64,000 bases of DNA from Teredinibacter sp. KSP-S5-2 (GTDB taxonomy: Bacteria > Pseudomonadota > Gammaproteobacteria > Pseudomonadales > Cellvibrionaceae): positions 3,160,001 to 3,224,000 of the forward strand of contig NZ_CP120416.1 in NCBI RefSeq assembly GCF_032773895.1, in the 5' to 3' direction. A program made the position numbers and the translations under genes. Below, piece by piece: positions 48,901-56,605 of the stretch. Numbering within the stretch: position 1 is the first letter of the stretch; every line of letters starts with the position of its first letter. The notes under the pieces were generated by a model. It saw nothing but the letters and a program-made list of their open reading frames with translations. It was not told the origin of the DNA and ran no database searches.

Positions 48901-51900
48901 ATTAAAGTCATCCGCTCCATCACCACCGGCCACACCACCAGAAACATCGCCGCCCAAACTGAAAATATCGTTACCACCACGACCTTCGATAGAGCCACTA
49001 AACGCCGCGGTTACATTGAACCTATCAACACCGGAGTCACTGCCTTGGAGAGTATTTCCTGAAATAAAGGTAATGGTACCTGAACCATTAGTAACAGTTT
49101 CACTTCCATCTGCGCCATCGATTGTCCATGTTGTTGCGGTATTGTGGCCAATCGCAACCGTATCGGTACCTGACCCACCATCTAATATTTGAGAAAAGTT
49201 TGCTGCATTGATATTGAAAATATCTGAGCCCGCACCACCGAGTAAATCACCCAGAACCTGCGCTGTCAGGTTGAAAATATCGTTGGCACCACGGCCGGTA
49301 ATATTGCCAGAATAAGTATTGGAGATATTGAAGGTATCAACACCGGTATTACTGCCCTCAAGGTTTTCAATCGCCCCATCAAAGGTAATTGTGCCTGTAC
49401 CATGCACGACTTGTTGTGTGCTTGAATTAATTGTCCAGGTAGGAGCCCCGCCATGGGTAATGGTTAACGTGTCGTTTTCTGTACCACCATCGACAGAACC
49501 ACTGACACCCGCATCAGCAATATTAAACTGGTCATCTCCAGCACCACCTTGAGCGGTAATTGTTGCACCGGCCACACCTAGATTAAAGGTATCGTTGCCA
49601 CCGCGGCCTTGAAAGGTAGTAATACCGGATAAAACAGAAGTAACGTTGAAGGTGTCTTGACCCGTATCTGAGCCTAAGGCGACTTCCACACCTGCAAATG
49701 AAATCGTGCCAGGGGTCGCACTTTGGTCTGTAACGGTTTCATTGCCATCCAAACCGTCGAACGTCCAGGTGGCATTATCGCTATATACGAGAGTCAGCCT
49801 ATCAGATTCCGTTCCACCAACGACATTGGCTGTAACACCTGCGACATTGACATTAAAGACATCGTCATTAGCGCCACCATCTAAACTGCCTGACGTTGTA
49901 GTATTAATCTCGAAAATATCTGCACCCGCGTCACCACTAATGGTACCGGAAACATTTCCGCCAATATTAAACGTATCAGCATCGGCGCCGCCCGAAATAA
50001 CGCTGGAAGCGTCACTGGTAATTGTAAAAATATCGGCCCCGGCATTGCCACTCAGGCTCAGACTGGCAGCACCCGTAATATCAAAGTGGTCAATACCTGC
50101 TCCACCTTGAGCTGATTCAATTTCCGTAAAGGTAACGTCCGCCACAGCATAGTTAGCAGAGCCTAAGTCTATTTGACCACCTTCACCACCGGTTAAATTC
50201 CACGAGGTTTCCGAGTTGTGACCATAAACAATATCGGTACTGGCATCTGAACCGCCGTCTATTGTTGCAGTAATATTATTGGCCAGCAGATAAAATTCAT
50301 CGGCGCCATCACCACCTTGTAGAGCAGAAGAAACTATCGCACTGATATTAAAGTCATCATCACCGGCATTACCCAGAATTTGCCCGGAAAAACCGGTATT
50401 AATATTGAAAATATCCGCTAAGTTTCCGCCGGATAAAACATCCATTCCAGAAAACTCTACGGTTATTGTAGGAGCAGCGGTTAACGCCAAGGTTGAAGTT
50501 GTATCAATCGTCCAAGTACTTGCTTCATCCAATCCATTTAAAATATTGGATGGCGCTCGACCAATATATTTATCAAATCCAGTAAAGCTGGAAACGTAAG
50601 ATGAAGGCGTTGCAGCTTGATCCGTTAACTCACCTGAATTTAGTGATACTAAAACCCAATTGGTATTTGTCCCAGCTCGCCCTTGCAGAGTATCTGAGCC
50701 TAAACCACCTCTTAGTTCCGCACCAACGCCTACAGAACCAGCATCAGCAATACTAAATGTATCATCGCCAGCGCCGCCATCGGCAGTGAGTGTAATCGCA
50801 CCTTCAACAAAGAAATAATCTGAGCTTGTTCCACCAACAACCGATTCCACATCAGAAAAGGTGATATCTGCTACAGCATAATTCGCTGAACCTAAATCTA
50901 TTTGTCCACTTTCACCACCTGATAAATTCCAAGCAGTTGTTGCGTTATTCCCATTAATAACATCAATACTGGTATCAGTGCCTTCTTCACCACCAACTAC
51001 CGTAGTTGTAATATTATTCGCTTGAATATTAAAAGTATCTGCGCCTTCACCGCCAAAAATATTGGCGATGGAATCTGCGATATTAAAAATATCCTCAAGT
51101 ACATTCCCGACAAGTGTTTCCATTCCGCTAAACGATACGGAGTCAGAAGAATCGACTGTACCGGCTACAGAGTTACCGGCGGAGTTAATCGTCCAGGTAT
51201 TGGCTTGGTTTCTTCCTGTTAAGGTATCTGTACCGTCGCCACCTGTTAGCGTATCGATGCTGTAGAAGGTACCCAGAATATTTTGCGCAGAACCACCATC
51301 CGGTGTTAACACAATATCCCCTTGATTGGCACCACTGAGTGTCCAGGCAATGGCATCGGTGGCAATGCTGTTAACAATAATCGTATCACTGCCTGTTTCG
51401 GTTGCAGCTATTGCAGCACCTCGAACATCACCAGTCACAACACCACCATTGAAAGTGAAGGTGTCGGCGGTATCACTGCCCGTCAAGTTATTAAAGTTAA
51501 TAAAATTAACGCCGTTTACGCTGCCGTCATTAATACCATCGTATCGACCATCACCGTTATTCGCGATTTGCCAGGCAACGGCTGAACTACTATTAAAAAT
51601 TAATGTACTGTTATAATCTGTTGCGCCACCATCACCATCGTGAATCCCCACAACCGTTTCAATATTGGCGAAGCCTAATACGGAGCCATCGTCAGCAAGC
51701 GTGAGCTGAATAGCTTCGGCAAGGCCGGATAAATCAATTGCATCGTTATCAGATAACGACTCACCCGCATTAATTTGTCCAATGGAATTTAGTGCAGTAT
51801 TACTGGAGAAAATAAAGGTATCATCGTATGCATCAGTGCCGTTAAGAACCTCAACTCCGGTAAAACTATCCACATAGAAGGTGCCGGTATTTGGAGATAG

Positions 51901-54900
51901 TTCCAAGTTCCCTGCATTTTCACCTGTAATATTCCAATCGGTATCCTGCTCTTTTGCCGTTATAGAATCTGCTGTGCCAGCACCACCTTCAAGTAACGTT
52001 GCCGTTCCTGCTGCACCGAGAATAAAGCTGTCATTATCATCCTCACCGGAAAGCGTACCGGTTGACGCTGCATTAATATTAAACGTGTCGTCACCGGCCC
52101 CGGCGTTAATATTACCGGCATAAGCCACATCAATCGTAAAGCTATCGGTATGCGCACCACCAACGAGCACAGAGAAATTTTCAAAATTTACGGTGCCATC
52201 AAACGCCGCAGCAATTTCATCACCACTTGCTGGAGTACCATCGGGATCAATTGCAGCGCTCGATACCGAACCATCATTTGTACCATCGCCCACGCTGTTA
52301 TTTATCGACCAGGAATTATTTCCGGTTGCCACATAAAGGGAATGAGTATTATCCGCGTCGTTATTGACGATTGAATCAACGTTAATAACATTGATATTGG
52401 TATTGATTTCTGAACCAATTTGGACAGTAGAATCAGCAGTAATATCGGTAATTGTAAAGGTGTCATCTGCTCCAGATGTACCATCAATTAAACCGGATAC
52501 CGTGGCACCATCAAAGGTGAATGAATCATTCCCTGTGCCACCGGTAAGACTCTCAATATTGGAGAAATTAATAACAATCGGAGCAATCGCATCAGCAGCA
52601 TTATCGTAATCGATTGTTAATTGGTTTGATCCATCGATAAGCCAAGTATTGTTTGCAGAGCCGGTGTAAATTAATGTATCACCAGCTGAACTTGCAGTGT
52701 TACTTCCGCCATCTAAAGTTAAGCCTGAACCAGCCCAGGAAAAACCAGAGCCAATTGAAAATGTATTATTACTTGCATCTCCTGTTATAGAAATAGCCGC
52801 ATCCGAACCGCCACCGCCGGTATCAGCACTCGCATCAAGTAAACTATTGCCAGTAAAACTATTGGAAACATCAACATTTATCTGTGCGGCATTTCCACTA
52901 ACCGCTGATGTGTTTATCGTTCCATTAACGACAACGTCCGCACCGGAAAGATCAACCTGCCCCGCATTACCTGACAATGTACTTGCATTGATGGTGCCAT
53001 TTGACGTTAAAGTTCCTGACGCCCTAACATCGATAACACCCGCATTTCCGCTGTCATTGGAAGTATTGATATCCCCTAACTGAATGTTAGTGCCGTAAAG
53101 ATCGACATTACCCGATACTCCATATGTCTGGCTTGTATCAATGGAAATATTTCCAGCAAAACTATTGCTCGTATTTCGTAGGTCAACGTATTTTTCTTTT
53201 GCAGTAATTGTTGTTGTACCAGTAACATTAATGTGAAAGTTCGCATCTGTCACCGGCGTCGAAGTACTCAGTGTCGACCAACCTCGAATGGCTTCTCCAC
53301 TGGTAAGGGTTAACTGCCCTGCATTTGTTCTTCCCAACACAATATCGGGGTTTATACTGCTATCTCCCCCACTAATATCAGTGGCACGAATATCGAGATG
53401 CCCACCGGTAATATCGATTATCGAATTACTTGTTCTCCAATGATAAAAACTATCATCCGCAATAAAAGTGGCATCGCCCCCATCAGTATAAATATTGACA
53501 GAGACTTCAATATCTCCATCATCAGAAGTCCAGCCTCCTGAATTATTATTTGAATTGAGAACAATGCTTCCCCCGTTTGTATCAATGCAGCCACCAGTGT
53601 ACGCAGTAATACACGCTCCGCCATTAACAGCAGAGCTTGGAGAAGTTGGACCAATATAAATTGCACCGTTGCTTGTGGAAAAATTTAAACTTAAGTTATC
53701 CGTACTCGTAACTGAAGTATTGGAATCATATATTTTGTAACTTCCAGTTTCGATATTATTGTATGCAGTTAAGGTTAAAGTATCTCCAGTTCCTATTCCG
53801 TTATAATCAAAATCAGTTCGAAATATAATATTGCCAGCCTCGCTGCCATCTGAACCGTCCCCACCTGTTGTGATGGTTATATTTATTCCAGTGTTGTTAA
53901 TAAAAGCGGTTCTTAGAGTATCAATATTCACCCTGGCGGTATCATCATTTGGGGTATATACGTTGGAATTATTATCCCACCGCCGATCCTCACGCCATGT
54001 AATTTCCACATCATATGGATCAATTAACCACTCACCACCACCATCAACAGAATTAACATTTGGGGCATTCCAGATTTCAAAACTTCTTAAGCCCGAGGTT
54101 TCAATAAAGCCACCATTACCTCCCTGCACACCACCTCGTGCCGATAAACCGCCGTATATTCGCGCCGTATTGGAAGCGAAAGTAATCACTTTTCCGCCAT
54201 CGCCATTATCTAGTGCATCGGCGCTAACGTGAGTCTCTTCACCTAAATAAATAAATTCTGCATTGCGAACTAAATTATTCGCACCGGTTTTATCGCCACC
54301 GATTAATACCGTGCCGCCGCCATTTGCACCAGAAGCACTTACGTTTGCTTCATCAAACAAACCAACCTTGTTACCCAATACTTTGACATTACCGCCTTCC
54401 CCCTCATAAGAGGAGTTGGCAGACACAACCGCAAGCTCTTTTAATTCTGTTTTGTCCGTTGCGTGTAATTCTATTTGACCACCGGAACCCTGTGCGGAAT
54501 CCGCGCGTATTTCACCGGTAGATGTGACGTTTTCGCCAACAACAATTACGCGACCGGCGTCCGTATTATTGGCGGATACATTCAAGTTACCGGTGTTCAC
54601 TACGTCCGCCCCGGCGCCCAGGGTGAAGCTACCGTCATCGTGCATCACCACGCTGACTTCCTGATTTAAATCGCCCGCATTGACCGCGCGGGAGAATAAA
54701 TCCTGACTGGCACTGCCCGAAATCAGAATACGGCCACCTTGGGCATTGATATCCCCAGAGTTCAAAACAGCAGGGTCTACGCCAATCTCTTCCTGCAATA
54801 AACCTTCGGTAACACGGACACCCAACAAGCCTTCGTTGTCGAAAGTCACAATCGCTTCTTTACCGGCCGCGAGGTTCACCGCCCCCAAGTTGGCGGTAAT

Positions 54901-55479
54901 CATGCCGCTGTTCTCGACCTTTTTACCTAAAAGCGTGACTGAACCACCGGTTGCCGCGTTGATAATCCCGGCATTAATCACAGTGCCATCCGTGCCTTCC
55001 AGCGCGGAGAAGGCAAAGTCACCGTTCATAAAATCTTCGGAGCGAATATTCAGACCACTAGCGAGCAAACCGCCCGCGTTAATCGTGGCGGTTTCACTAA
55101 AGAACACCCCGTTAGGGTTGACCAATACCACATGACCATTGGCATCAATCCGGCCGTGAATCTCAGAGCCCCGATTGCTGAGAATACGGTTAAGTGAAAT
55201 CGAACTGGAGGTTGGCTGGTGAAAAGTCACTCGTTCGTCGGCAGCCACATCAAAACTCTGCCAATCGATAGCCAAACGATCTGTCGCCTGGTTAATGGTC
55301 GTGGATCGACCAGATTGCTGTATGCTTCCCTTACCCCCAACGACTACGCCGCCTTCCGGCCCGGCAATAACAGCCCCGGAAACAAGCATCTGCGTTATCG
55401 CGGCTATGGCCAGAGGTAGCTTTCTTTTAGACACAGTTGGGGCACGGCGCCCGGTGAAGCGCTGGAGAGACTTATTCAT
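36943..55479 (-). CDS. Giant two-partner secretion exoprotein (TpsA, filamentous-haemagglutinin type)
   Basis: About 6,178 aa, 29% of the window in one uninterrupted frame. The ATG at 55479 has AGGAT about 9 nt upstream; a start at 55524 would add 15 residues. The N-terminus has an extended basic signal region (RRAPTVSKRKLPLAIAAI) and a TPS secretion domain (about 35-290) with DWQSFDV, NRILSNRGSEIHGRI, LVNPNGVFF and GGLLASGLNI. Hundreds of repeated beta units follow, with patterns such as W-x-I-x-G-x-x-x-G, F-x-N-x-x-x-L-x-G-G and GNDTFNI / GGAGDDTF. The Gly-Asp turns resemble, but do not strictly match, RTX calcium-binding nonapeptides. The last ~900 residues are FHA-like again (GSINLVNSS, GNITITSNTGDVSL). 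I see no VENN/ELYN motif or toxin-like tail, so an adhesin or biofilm matrix role is more likely than contact-dependent inhibition. TpsB is encoded just downstream. Confidence 0.9.
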   Translation of the reverse strand: MNKSLQRFTGRRAPTVSKRKLPLAIAAITQMLVSGAVIAGPEGGVVVGGKGSIQQSGRSTTINQATDRLAIDWQSFDVAADERVTFHQPTSSSISLNRILSNRGSEIHGRIDANGHVVLVNPNGVFFSETATINAGGLLASGLNIRSEDFMNGDFAFSALEGTDGTVINAGIINAATGGSVTLLGKKVENSGMITANLGAVNLAAGKEAIVTFDNEGLLGVRVTEGLLQEEIGVDPAVLNSGDINAQGGRILISGSASQDLFSRAVNAGDLNQEVSVVMHDDGSFTLGAGADVVNTGNLNVSANNTDAGRVIVVGENVTSTGEIRADSAQGSGGQIELHATDKTELKELAVVSANSSYEGEGGNVKVLGNKVGLFDEANVSASGANGGGTVLIGGDKTGANNLVRNAEFIYLGEETHVSADALDNGDGGKVITFASNTARIYGGLSARGGVQGGNGGFIETSGLRSFEIWNAPNVNSVDGGGEWLIDPYDVEITWREDRRWDNNSNVYTPNDDTARVNIDTLRTAFINNTGINITITTGGDGSDGSEAGNIIFRTDFDYNGIGTGDTLTLTAYNNIETGSYKIYDSNTSVTSTDNLSLNFSTSNGAIYIGPTSPSSAVNGGACITAYTGGCIDTNGGSIVLNSNNNSGGWTSDDGDIEVSVNIYTDGGDATFIADDSFYHWRTSNSIIDITGGHLDIRATDISGGDSSINPDIVLGRTNAGQLTLTSGEAIRGWSTLSTSTPVTDANFHINVTGTTTITAKEKYVDLRNTSNSFAGNISIDTSQTYGVSGNVDLYGTNIQLGDINTSNDSGNAGVIDVRASGTLTSNGTINASTLSGNAGQVDLSGADVVVNGTINTSAVSGNAAQINVDVSNSFTGNSLLDASADTGGGGSDAAISITGDASNNTFSIGSGFSWAGSGLTLDGGSNTASSAGDTLIYTGSANNTWLIDGSNQLTIDYDNAADAIAPIVINFSNIESLTGGTGNDSFTFDGATVSGLIDGTSGADDTFTITDITADSTVQIGSEINTNINVINVDSIVNNDADNTHSLYVATGNNSWSINNSVGDGTNDGSVSSAAIDPDGTPASGDEIAAAFDGTVNFENFSVLVGGAHTDSFTIDVAYAGNINAGAGDDTFNINAASTGTLSGEDDNDSFILGAAGTATLLEGGAGTADSITAKEQDTDWNITGENAGNLELSPNTGTFYVDSFTGVEVLNGTDAYDDTFIFSSNTALNSIGQINAGESLSDNDAIDLSGLAEAIQLTLADDGSVLGFANIETVVGIHDGDGGATDYNSTLIFNSSSAVAWQIANNGDGRYDGINDGSVNGVNFINFNNLTGSDTADTFTFNGGVVTGDVRGAAIAATETGSDTIIVNSIATDAIAWTLSGANQGDIVLTPDGGSAQNILGTFYSIDTLTGGDGTDTLTGRNQANTWTINSAGNSVAGTVDSSDSVSFSGMETLVGNVLEDIFNIADSIANIFGGEGADTFNIQANNITTTVVGGEEGTDTSIDVINGNNATTAWNLSGGESGQIDLGSANYAVADITFSDVESVVGGTSSDYFFVEGAITLTADGGAGDDTFSIADAGSVGVGAELRGGLGSDTLQGRAGTNTNWVLVSLNSGELTDQAATPSSYVSSFTGFDKYIGRAPSNILNGLDEASTWTIDTTSTLALTAAPTITVEFSGMDVLSGGNLADIFNINTGFSGQILGNAGDDDFNISAIVSSALQGGDGADEFYLLANNITATIDGGSDASTDIVYGHNSETSWNLTGGEGGQIDLGSANYAVADVTFTEIESAQGGAGIDHFDITGAASLSLSGNAGADIFTITSDASSVISGGADADTFNIGGNVSGTISGDAGADIFEINTTTSGSLDGGANDDVFNVNVAGVTANVVGGTESDRLTLVYSDNATWTFDGLDGNETVTDQSATPGTISFAGVEVALGSDTGQDTFNVTSVLSGITTFQGRGGNDTFNLGVAGATITAQGGAGDDQFNIADAGVSGSVDGGTENDTLTITHGGAPTWTINSSTQQVVHGTGTITFDGAIENLEGSNTGVDTFNISNTYSGNITGRGANDIFNLTAQVLGDLLGGAGSDIFNINAANFSQILDGGSGTDTVAIGHNTATTWTIDGADGSETVTNGSGTITFISGNTLQGSDSGVDRFNVTAAFSGSIEGRGGNDIFSLGGDVSGGVAGGDGADDFNISANQTGSLDGGLGQDDFNILAENIGATIVGGSDASGDILSFETLTNVLGWTINGEPEEVTNGTGTVVFSEIEEAKSGSGNDTFTITSDFAGVLFGGGGNDTADYSGRSGAFDIVLGAGFSNALQEFEIITGNNNVGTALVREAGTSATWDVSGVNSGTINIVGSTAFPDPITFSGFGSLTGGSGNDTFNITGALGEITGSISGGNTGTDVIQMQRDFATTWTVNAGNTGEFVYGTATTQFSSIERLVGYADQVDTFAITSTSVTVQVDGLNGTGIVDILDLSGIGDALDITLGTDPAGISAMNIERIEGNGHVDSVLTGADVVNVWTIDGTNSGSVLSNGVTTEFGGFRNITGGSNNDDFNLENTGIIQGTISGGTGGTDTIYGRDTATTWSITNGGSNTLSASGVTYVGNFTNIDILQGGTADDLFTLGAGASYIGSIQGGAGTGSDTLTVTDGTNNWELNPSTSTGVLNTNTLFSEIEIVNGGSGQDTFVFVTAGNFGTSVDAGGNTDTVDISGIPNYSAVLGTTTINGVTNAEQIIGGSTSSLTGLNSGTNTWRIYDFDGVGGVDGLNDGELENGGTSIRFINFTNLIGGNSAIDNFTITSTGAYSGVLNGGTDTANNSLTNLHANGGWQLTSAFGGSLTANGRTSTYLNIQNIHGSGSDSLTGLNQINDWQVTNANTGTVGLSGDVAQHIAFSGMSNLFGNVDQDIFTLSASGSITGDIRGTLAGQADNNNDFLYVNSTASALIDWTVSGNNSGTVTPIGGSFIGIENLIGGAGLDTFAINANITGVIRGEGGNDTFNVNNAALSLSIDGGAATIGDILTLGYSEASNWSITDALQTATSATSNGVITFAGIENAEGTAQKDVFDINGGGVTGITSGNGDDEFFIRSANQTLSIDAGTGVDSDRLEIAYADNTTWLINGSGYETATADVGTGVVSFTGIDAIDASVQKDTVTISGGSVDIIRGRAGSDDFNVDAALVLEIDAGAGETDTLTINHTQATTWVLDGGDETAVASGNTLTFNSIETITSSNAADTVTFNAPSGSGVEVTTFSSRNGDDSFTVNDAGLSITLNAGSQNNVDTLILGYSEASNWSITNALQTATSATSNGVITFAGIENAEGTAQKDVFDINGGGVTGITSGNGDDEFIIRSANQTLSIDAGTGVDSDRLEIAYADNTTWLINGSGYETATADVGTGVVSFTGIDAIDASEQKDTVTISGGTVDIIRGRTGSDDFNVDAALVLEIDAGAGETDTLTVNHTQATTWVLDGGNETAVANGNTLTFNSIETITSSNAADTVTFNAPSGSGVEVTTFSSRNGDDSFTVNDAGLSITLNAGSQNNVDTLILGYSEASNWSITNALQTATSATSNGVITFAGIENAEGTAQKDVFDINGGGVTGITSGNGDDEFIIRSANQTLSIDAGTGVDSDRLEIAYADNTTWLINGSGYETATADVGTGVVSFTGIDAIDASVQKDTVTISGGSVDIIRGRAGSDDFNVDAALALEIDAGAGETDTLTVNHTQATTWVLDGDNETAVANGNTLTFNSIESITSSNAADTVTINVPSGGAVEVTEFSSRNGDDRFTINDSNLNLTIDAGSQNAFDSLDLGYTENATWELNGGSETVTSSTGGEITFSNFENYLGSGGTDNFTIATNVSRNIEGQAGDDRFTFTTAGSVGGQLIGGAGDDTLIGDNNNNSYTISGTNSGTASGISIGFTEIENITAGSGRDTFTFTDINASISGLLDGGESSATGSSEVRDTLNVEVFTNGVVVEIGEPIFSGSLVSGTSSLPNVNVTNFEVIDAAAGTGAEEANNWLAIAHSGAVEWRITNAPNNGFVQTLDNIADKNPVTNEITRFTNFGSFDGARSSGEESNLETEGNITGEWRRGSGLIALDFSDATGFVIVDITDRVQSVLGNNDTLLRITSDTAEFNIDNTWTIDGENSGSFIVNSGDQAGFTFTFTDVNQFEGGSGRDAFVFLADGRLTNGDLANPISAGAINGGLGINTVTADLAINNLSFGLNQTDLRRVTDGFPISLRGQDVEVLLDREGIIDLTNVEQLTGSSVANVDTTLFSGSADTSYVWNIARPVNGLPTNTLDGNGDSLTFTGVDFIRGGEASDTFNIYDLLAVNANYDGGAGTGVDVLNLQNITQDIQLSLDSALAATVDVVATNMSQIQASQNFVNTLIAEGSQNNNWIINGTNSGTLNGMTFSHFANLTGAGTDDYFALNGDDAITGKIDGGSAGFDTLDISSLNGDTIISFDPSVASTFNITNIDSLMGNVNTNNTLIGSTAHTSWTISDLNSGSLSGVLFTNFGNLIGSTAVDIFTINGLGRISGLIDGGITGANTLDFTAATQDIDVSLDPNITQNIEINIVNVSTIRGNATRTNSLYAGGSGPNTWNVVNENAGDLNGIAFSGMSNLIGSDLVNDSFIFGVNGDVTGLINGGTNANAGTPNSDSLNLSAKNQGIVVELGSDTTSENLHVVNIESITAADTAALATGVTEDANRLISNRTGNYNWIITSENDGRIEPDANVTEENTIVFENFGYLDGGSGDDNFRFETTGHITGAITGGLGTDRLDLSIVERNIEFTVGDVIDLGANGTSISGLEGLIGNNDGSSATGYNAVLNVASGDSTWTIQQDTGNALSDGINDGTYDNGSGGAPEMSFINFNQIQSGSGNDTFRFVGVGRLTGGLDGGTGTNRILSAGSTISLTVNLGAEVFDQINASNVSEIVLGNASGLSNRLVADNIENTWVINGTDAGTLNSVIDFENIQNLIGGTNVDRFELDGNDSISGLMDGGLGSLDHLDISGIASGRNLVVELGTNVSSNLNVNGVETIQANLGNENTLVADNSNNTWKIDGDRSGTLAPTVGATPESSIAFSGFSSLTGGTGDDQFTITATGNIPGMIDGGEGNDSLDITAFTTDSYIVVGNSIDGTLNINRLENIDANSANTVTNTLRADDIVNSWIIDSANAGSLNGMAFSGFANLEGGDNNDRFGFTDAGSLTGYLDGGSQTVDGQDILDLSQQSVVNIVLGGGLNNVRDIELLLGNNTNSTLTATDSVNIWDILSGENSGSINGSVFFEGFNHLVGGSAQDTFNLAGGDVTGNIYGRNGNDIFNISNGSSVGGVIYGEIGNDIVNATILGGTAAVITFDGGSDINTLNTALVIPTGSTVSYNSVDYSLTAQGSERLLYQADNAAQSSIVFTNVNTVNENVDSTLLNIQTTGSGDLLTLRDNQFVLNSNNITYSTVNFANKDSVRISAGANDEVALDGVINIDSQLTIKGASISVTNSNARINAGELVLDQTGAIGSDTSRLVIDVDRLNVTNAGSAIYLAEQNDIEISGLNSRDIFDLEAVGNIQSGQNLTSTGTLTLEAGGNINLTGSGNRFDGDINLVAGGAGLNPALGSINLVNSSSTILNSISARELSVRSSGDILTSTSGGAIRVFENAQFTALNGAVGQRIELTNNSNDFMGEFRISNGSGGLGASQVTLHDGNGLNIVEAVVGDLSINNLAGVLQTSGVVASGGVNIVTEDMTVANGVAGNGISASTININASGRFVQDGGLLATGSDSITNALVINANQYESLTGPDIFSRTTNGSIDILVENDITTQTLDSAGNITITSNTGDVSLGQALTVADSLIINANQGIRLSEDVVVENDANFTAGAGGFTQNANLVSTRGDIYVDSAAGINMATGATTTAMAGSITYEADGSINLYSLVSGQSASSITIPDAANIVLRSGGGISGTTGVVALSADYVQMTAESGIGNTAGGLDLSVGTLSAVNNTGAVSLTNDKEIHVERIHNNGNIQLSVSDGDIVIGSSTNVPYLTGAYAGDDPASLDARLGQGTINANYEIGDVLLTTTGSIRFFGSAGWANPEVIAKTAVFNAPLGEFGQLGRIMWLYVKDYLEIRSRLSNVYRWSFSVPPADWEDFSPAQRSLSDILNTAADQLVEVETLEEVDPAVFTNVRNYFYDDVSIKMPRDQLFDDELDDGTEL
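44101..46440 (-). repeat. Three tandem 780-bp repeats within tpsA
   Basis: Copies at about 44101-44880, 44881-45660 and 45661-46440, repeating every 780 bp (260 codons, so in frame). Long stretches are identical across copies; for instance the sequence at 44836 recurs at 45616 and, with a few changes, at 46396. The outermost ends are diverged. This points to recent unequal recombination that lengthened the protein. Confidence 0.9.
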
Positions 55480-55524
55480 TGAATGTGATCCTAAAAACTC
55501 TTTAGTTTGCCTTTCAAAAAGCAA

Positions 55525-55949
55525 GGGAAAGCTCCTTGCACACCGCGATATTTGTTGATTTAACGGTGTATCCTATCCATTTTTTGGGTTTGGTCTTGCC
55601 AGAGGTGAAATGCTTACCGCATACCTCGTGTGAGTCCAAAATTTGGGATGTGAATTATGCCAAAAAAGGCCTTTGCTGCCCACATGCAGACTCCAAGCAA
55701 GCGAGGCCAATTGTACGATTAATAAACAATTAGTTCTATAGAACGCCAAACATATAGTGATATAGTTCACAAAAAACAGAAAAAAAAAGAATATCAACTC
55801 TTTACAAAACAGACTTTAAAGGCTAGCAACTTTAGAAAACCCTAATTTAGATAAGGAATACCAGTTAACGGGCGGTTATTACGACTGTGAATGGTTGTTT
55901 CGTAAGCCTAATCAGGTGTTAATAGAGATCACTGAAAAGAGACTCTTGT
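55525..55949. other. Upstream region of tpsA
   Basis: About 425 nt without a gene. It should contain the tpsA promoter and leader. The perfect 12-bp palindrome GTTCTATAGAAC (55733-55744) is followed towards tpsA by AT-rich sequence and may be an operator. No terminator is evident for the gene ending at 55950. Confidence 0.5.
55733..55744. promoter_or_regulatory. Palindrome upstream of tpsA
   Basis: GTTCTATAGAAC, perfectly self-complementary over 12 bp, about 255 nt before the tpsA ATG. A TTGGCG on the minus strand directly upstream of it could serve as a -35, which would put the palindrome in the spacer. This is suggestive only. Confidence 0.3.
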
Positions 55950-56420
55950 TTATTCCCAGCGACAGTTGGTTAATGCTAAACCGGGTCGAAGCCTAAGAGA
56001 TCGAATCTCCTCTGTGAGTTCGCATGAAAACGATTTCAACCGTTCTACACCCTCACCAAATTCACCAAACTCATTTTCCAGCAACTTACCAGCTGACCAT
56101 ACCTGATACTCCGTTTCCTGGTAGTAGACGTATATATGTTGTTCTACAACAAACTGAGCGATAAAAGGCGCGCGCGTCTTAGCCCAAGCACTTTCAAAGG
56201 TGAAATAGCCTTGGTCATCCGTAGTGGTTTCTTCTTCAGTGTGCTTATTTTCAAAGGAATAACTTCGCTTCACACGCACATTCGGAAGAGGCTTTCCCTC
56301 AAAGGTAATTTGACCTGTGAAGCCAGAAAACAAACAGACTTTTTTAGGAAACAACATAGACATAGCATCGTCTTGAACGGCAAATAAAATAAATAAAAGA
56401 CATAAGCTAAAACGAACCAT
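55950..56420 (-). CDS. Small exported carboxypeptidase-regulatory-like protein (DUF6795-like), copy A
   Basis: A 156-aa protein with a hydrophobic N-terminus (MVRFSLCLLFILFAVQDDA) and then MSMLFPKKVCLFSGFTGQI, shared by all copies in this cluster. The middle reads GKPLPNVRVKRSYSFE...TTTDDQGYFTFES, the transthyretin/carboxypeptidase-regulatory beta-sandwich pattern; I recall this as DUF6795 but cannot verify the name. Three Cys residues (CLF, SCEL, TNCRWE) lie outside the signal region. If MSMLF is the true start the protein would be cytoplasmic, but the hydrophobic leader is conserved in character across copies. It is last in the cluster, 185 nt after the small membrane-protein gene. A protective (immunity-type) role is inferred from context only. 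Confidence 0.75.
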   Translation of the reverse strand: MVRFSLCLLFILFAVQDDAMSMLFPKKVCLFSGFTGQITFEGKPLPNVRVKRSYSFENKHTEEETTTDDQGYFTFESAWAKTRAPFIAQFVVEQHIYVYYQETEYQVWSAGKLLENEFGEFGEGVERLKSFSCELTEEIRSLRLRPGLALTNCRWE

Positions 56421-56605
56421 ATGTTTTCAATAATAGTTAACAACACGTTAAGAATGTAATGAATCAAACCGCCGTTCTGATCGTCATGACAATAACTAAC
56501 AAGCCTTCAGATAAAGCTGAGTATTCCGAACCATTAGTTTCGTTCACTTGTTCCTCATATTAGCGTTTTCCACAAACTCTTTTCTTTTGATTTTTGGTAT
56601 TACAG

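Noticed and set aside
40649-53083. Numerous plus-strand open frames of 60-180 codons antisense to tpsA
   Set aside because: They arise because the repeated sense codons leave the antisense frame open; the same frames recur in each 780-bp repeat and have no ribosome sites.
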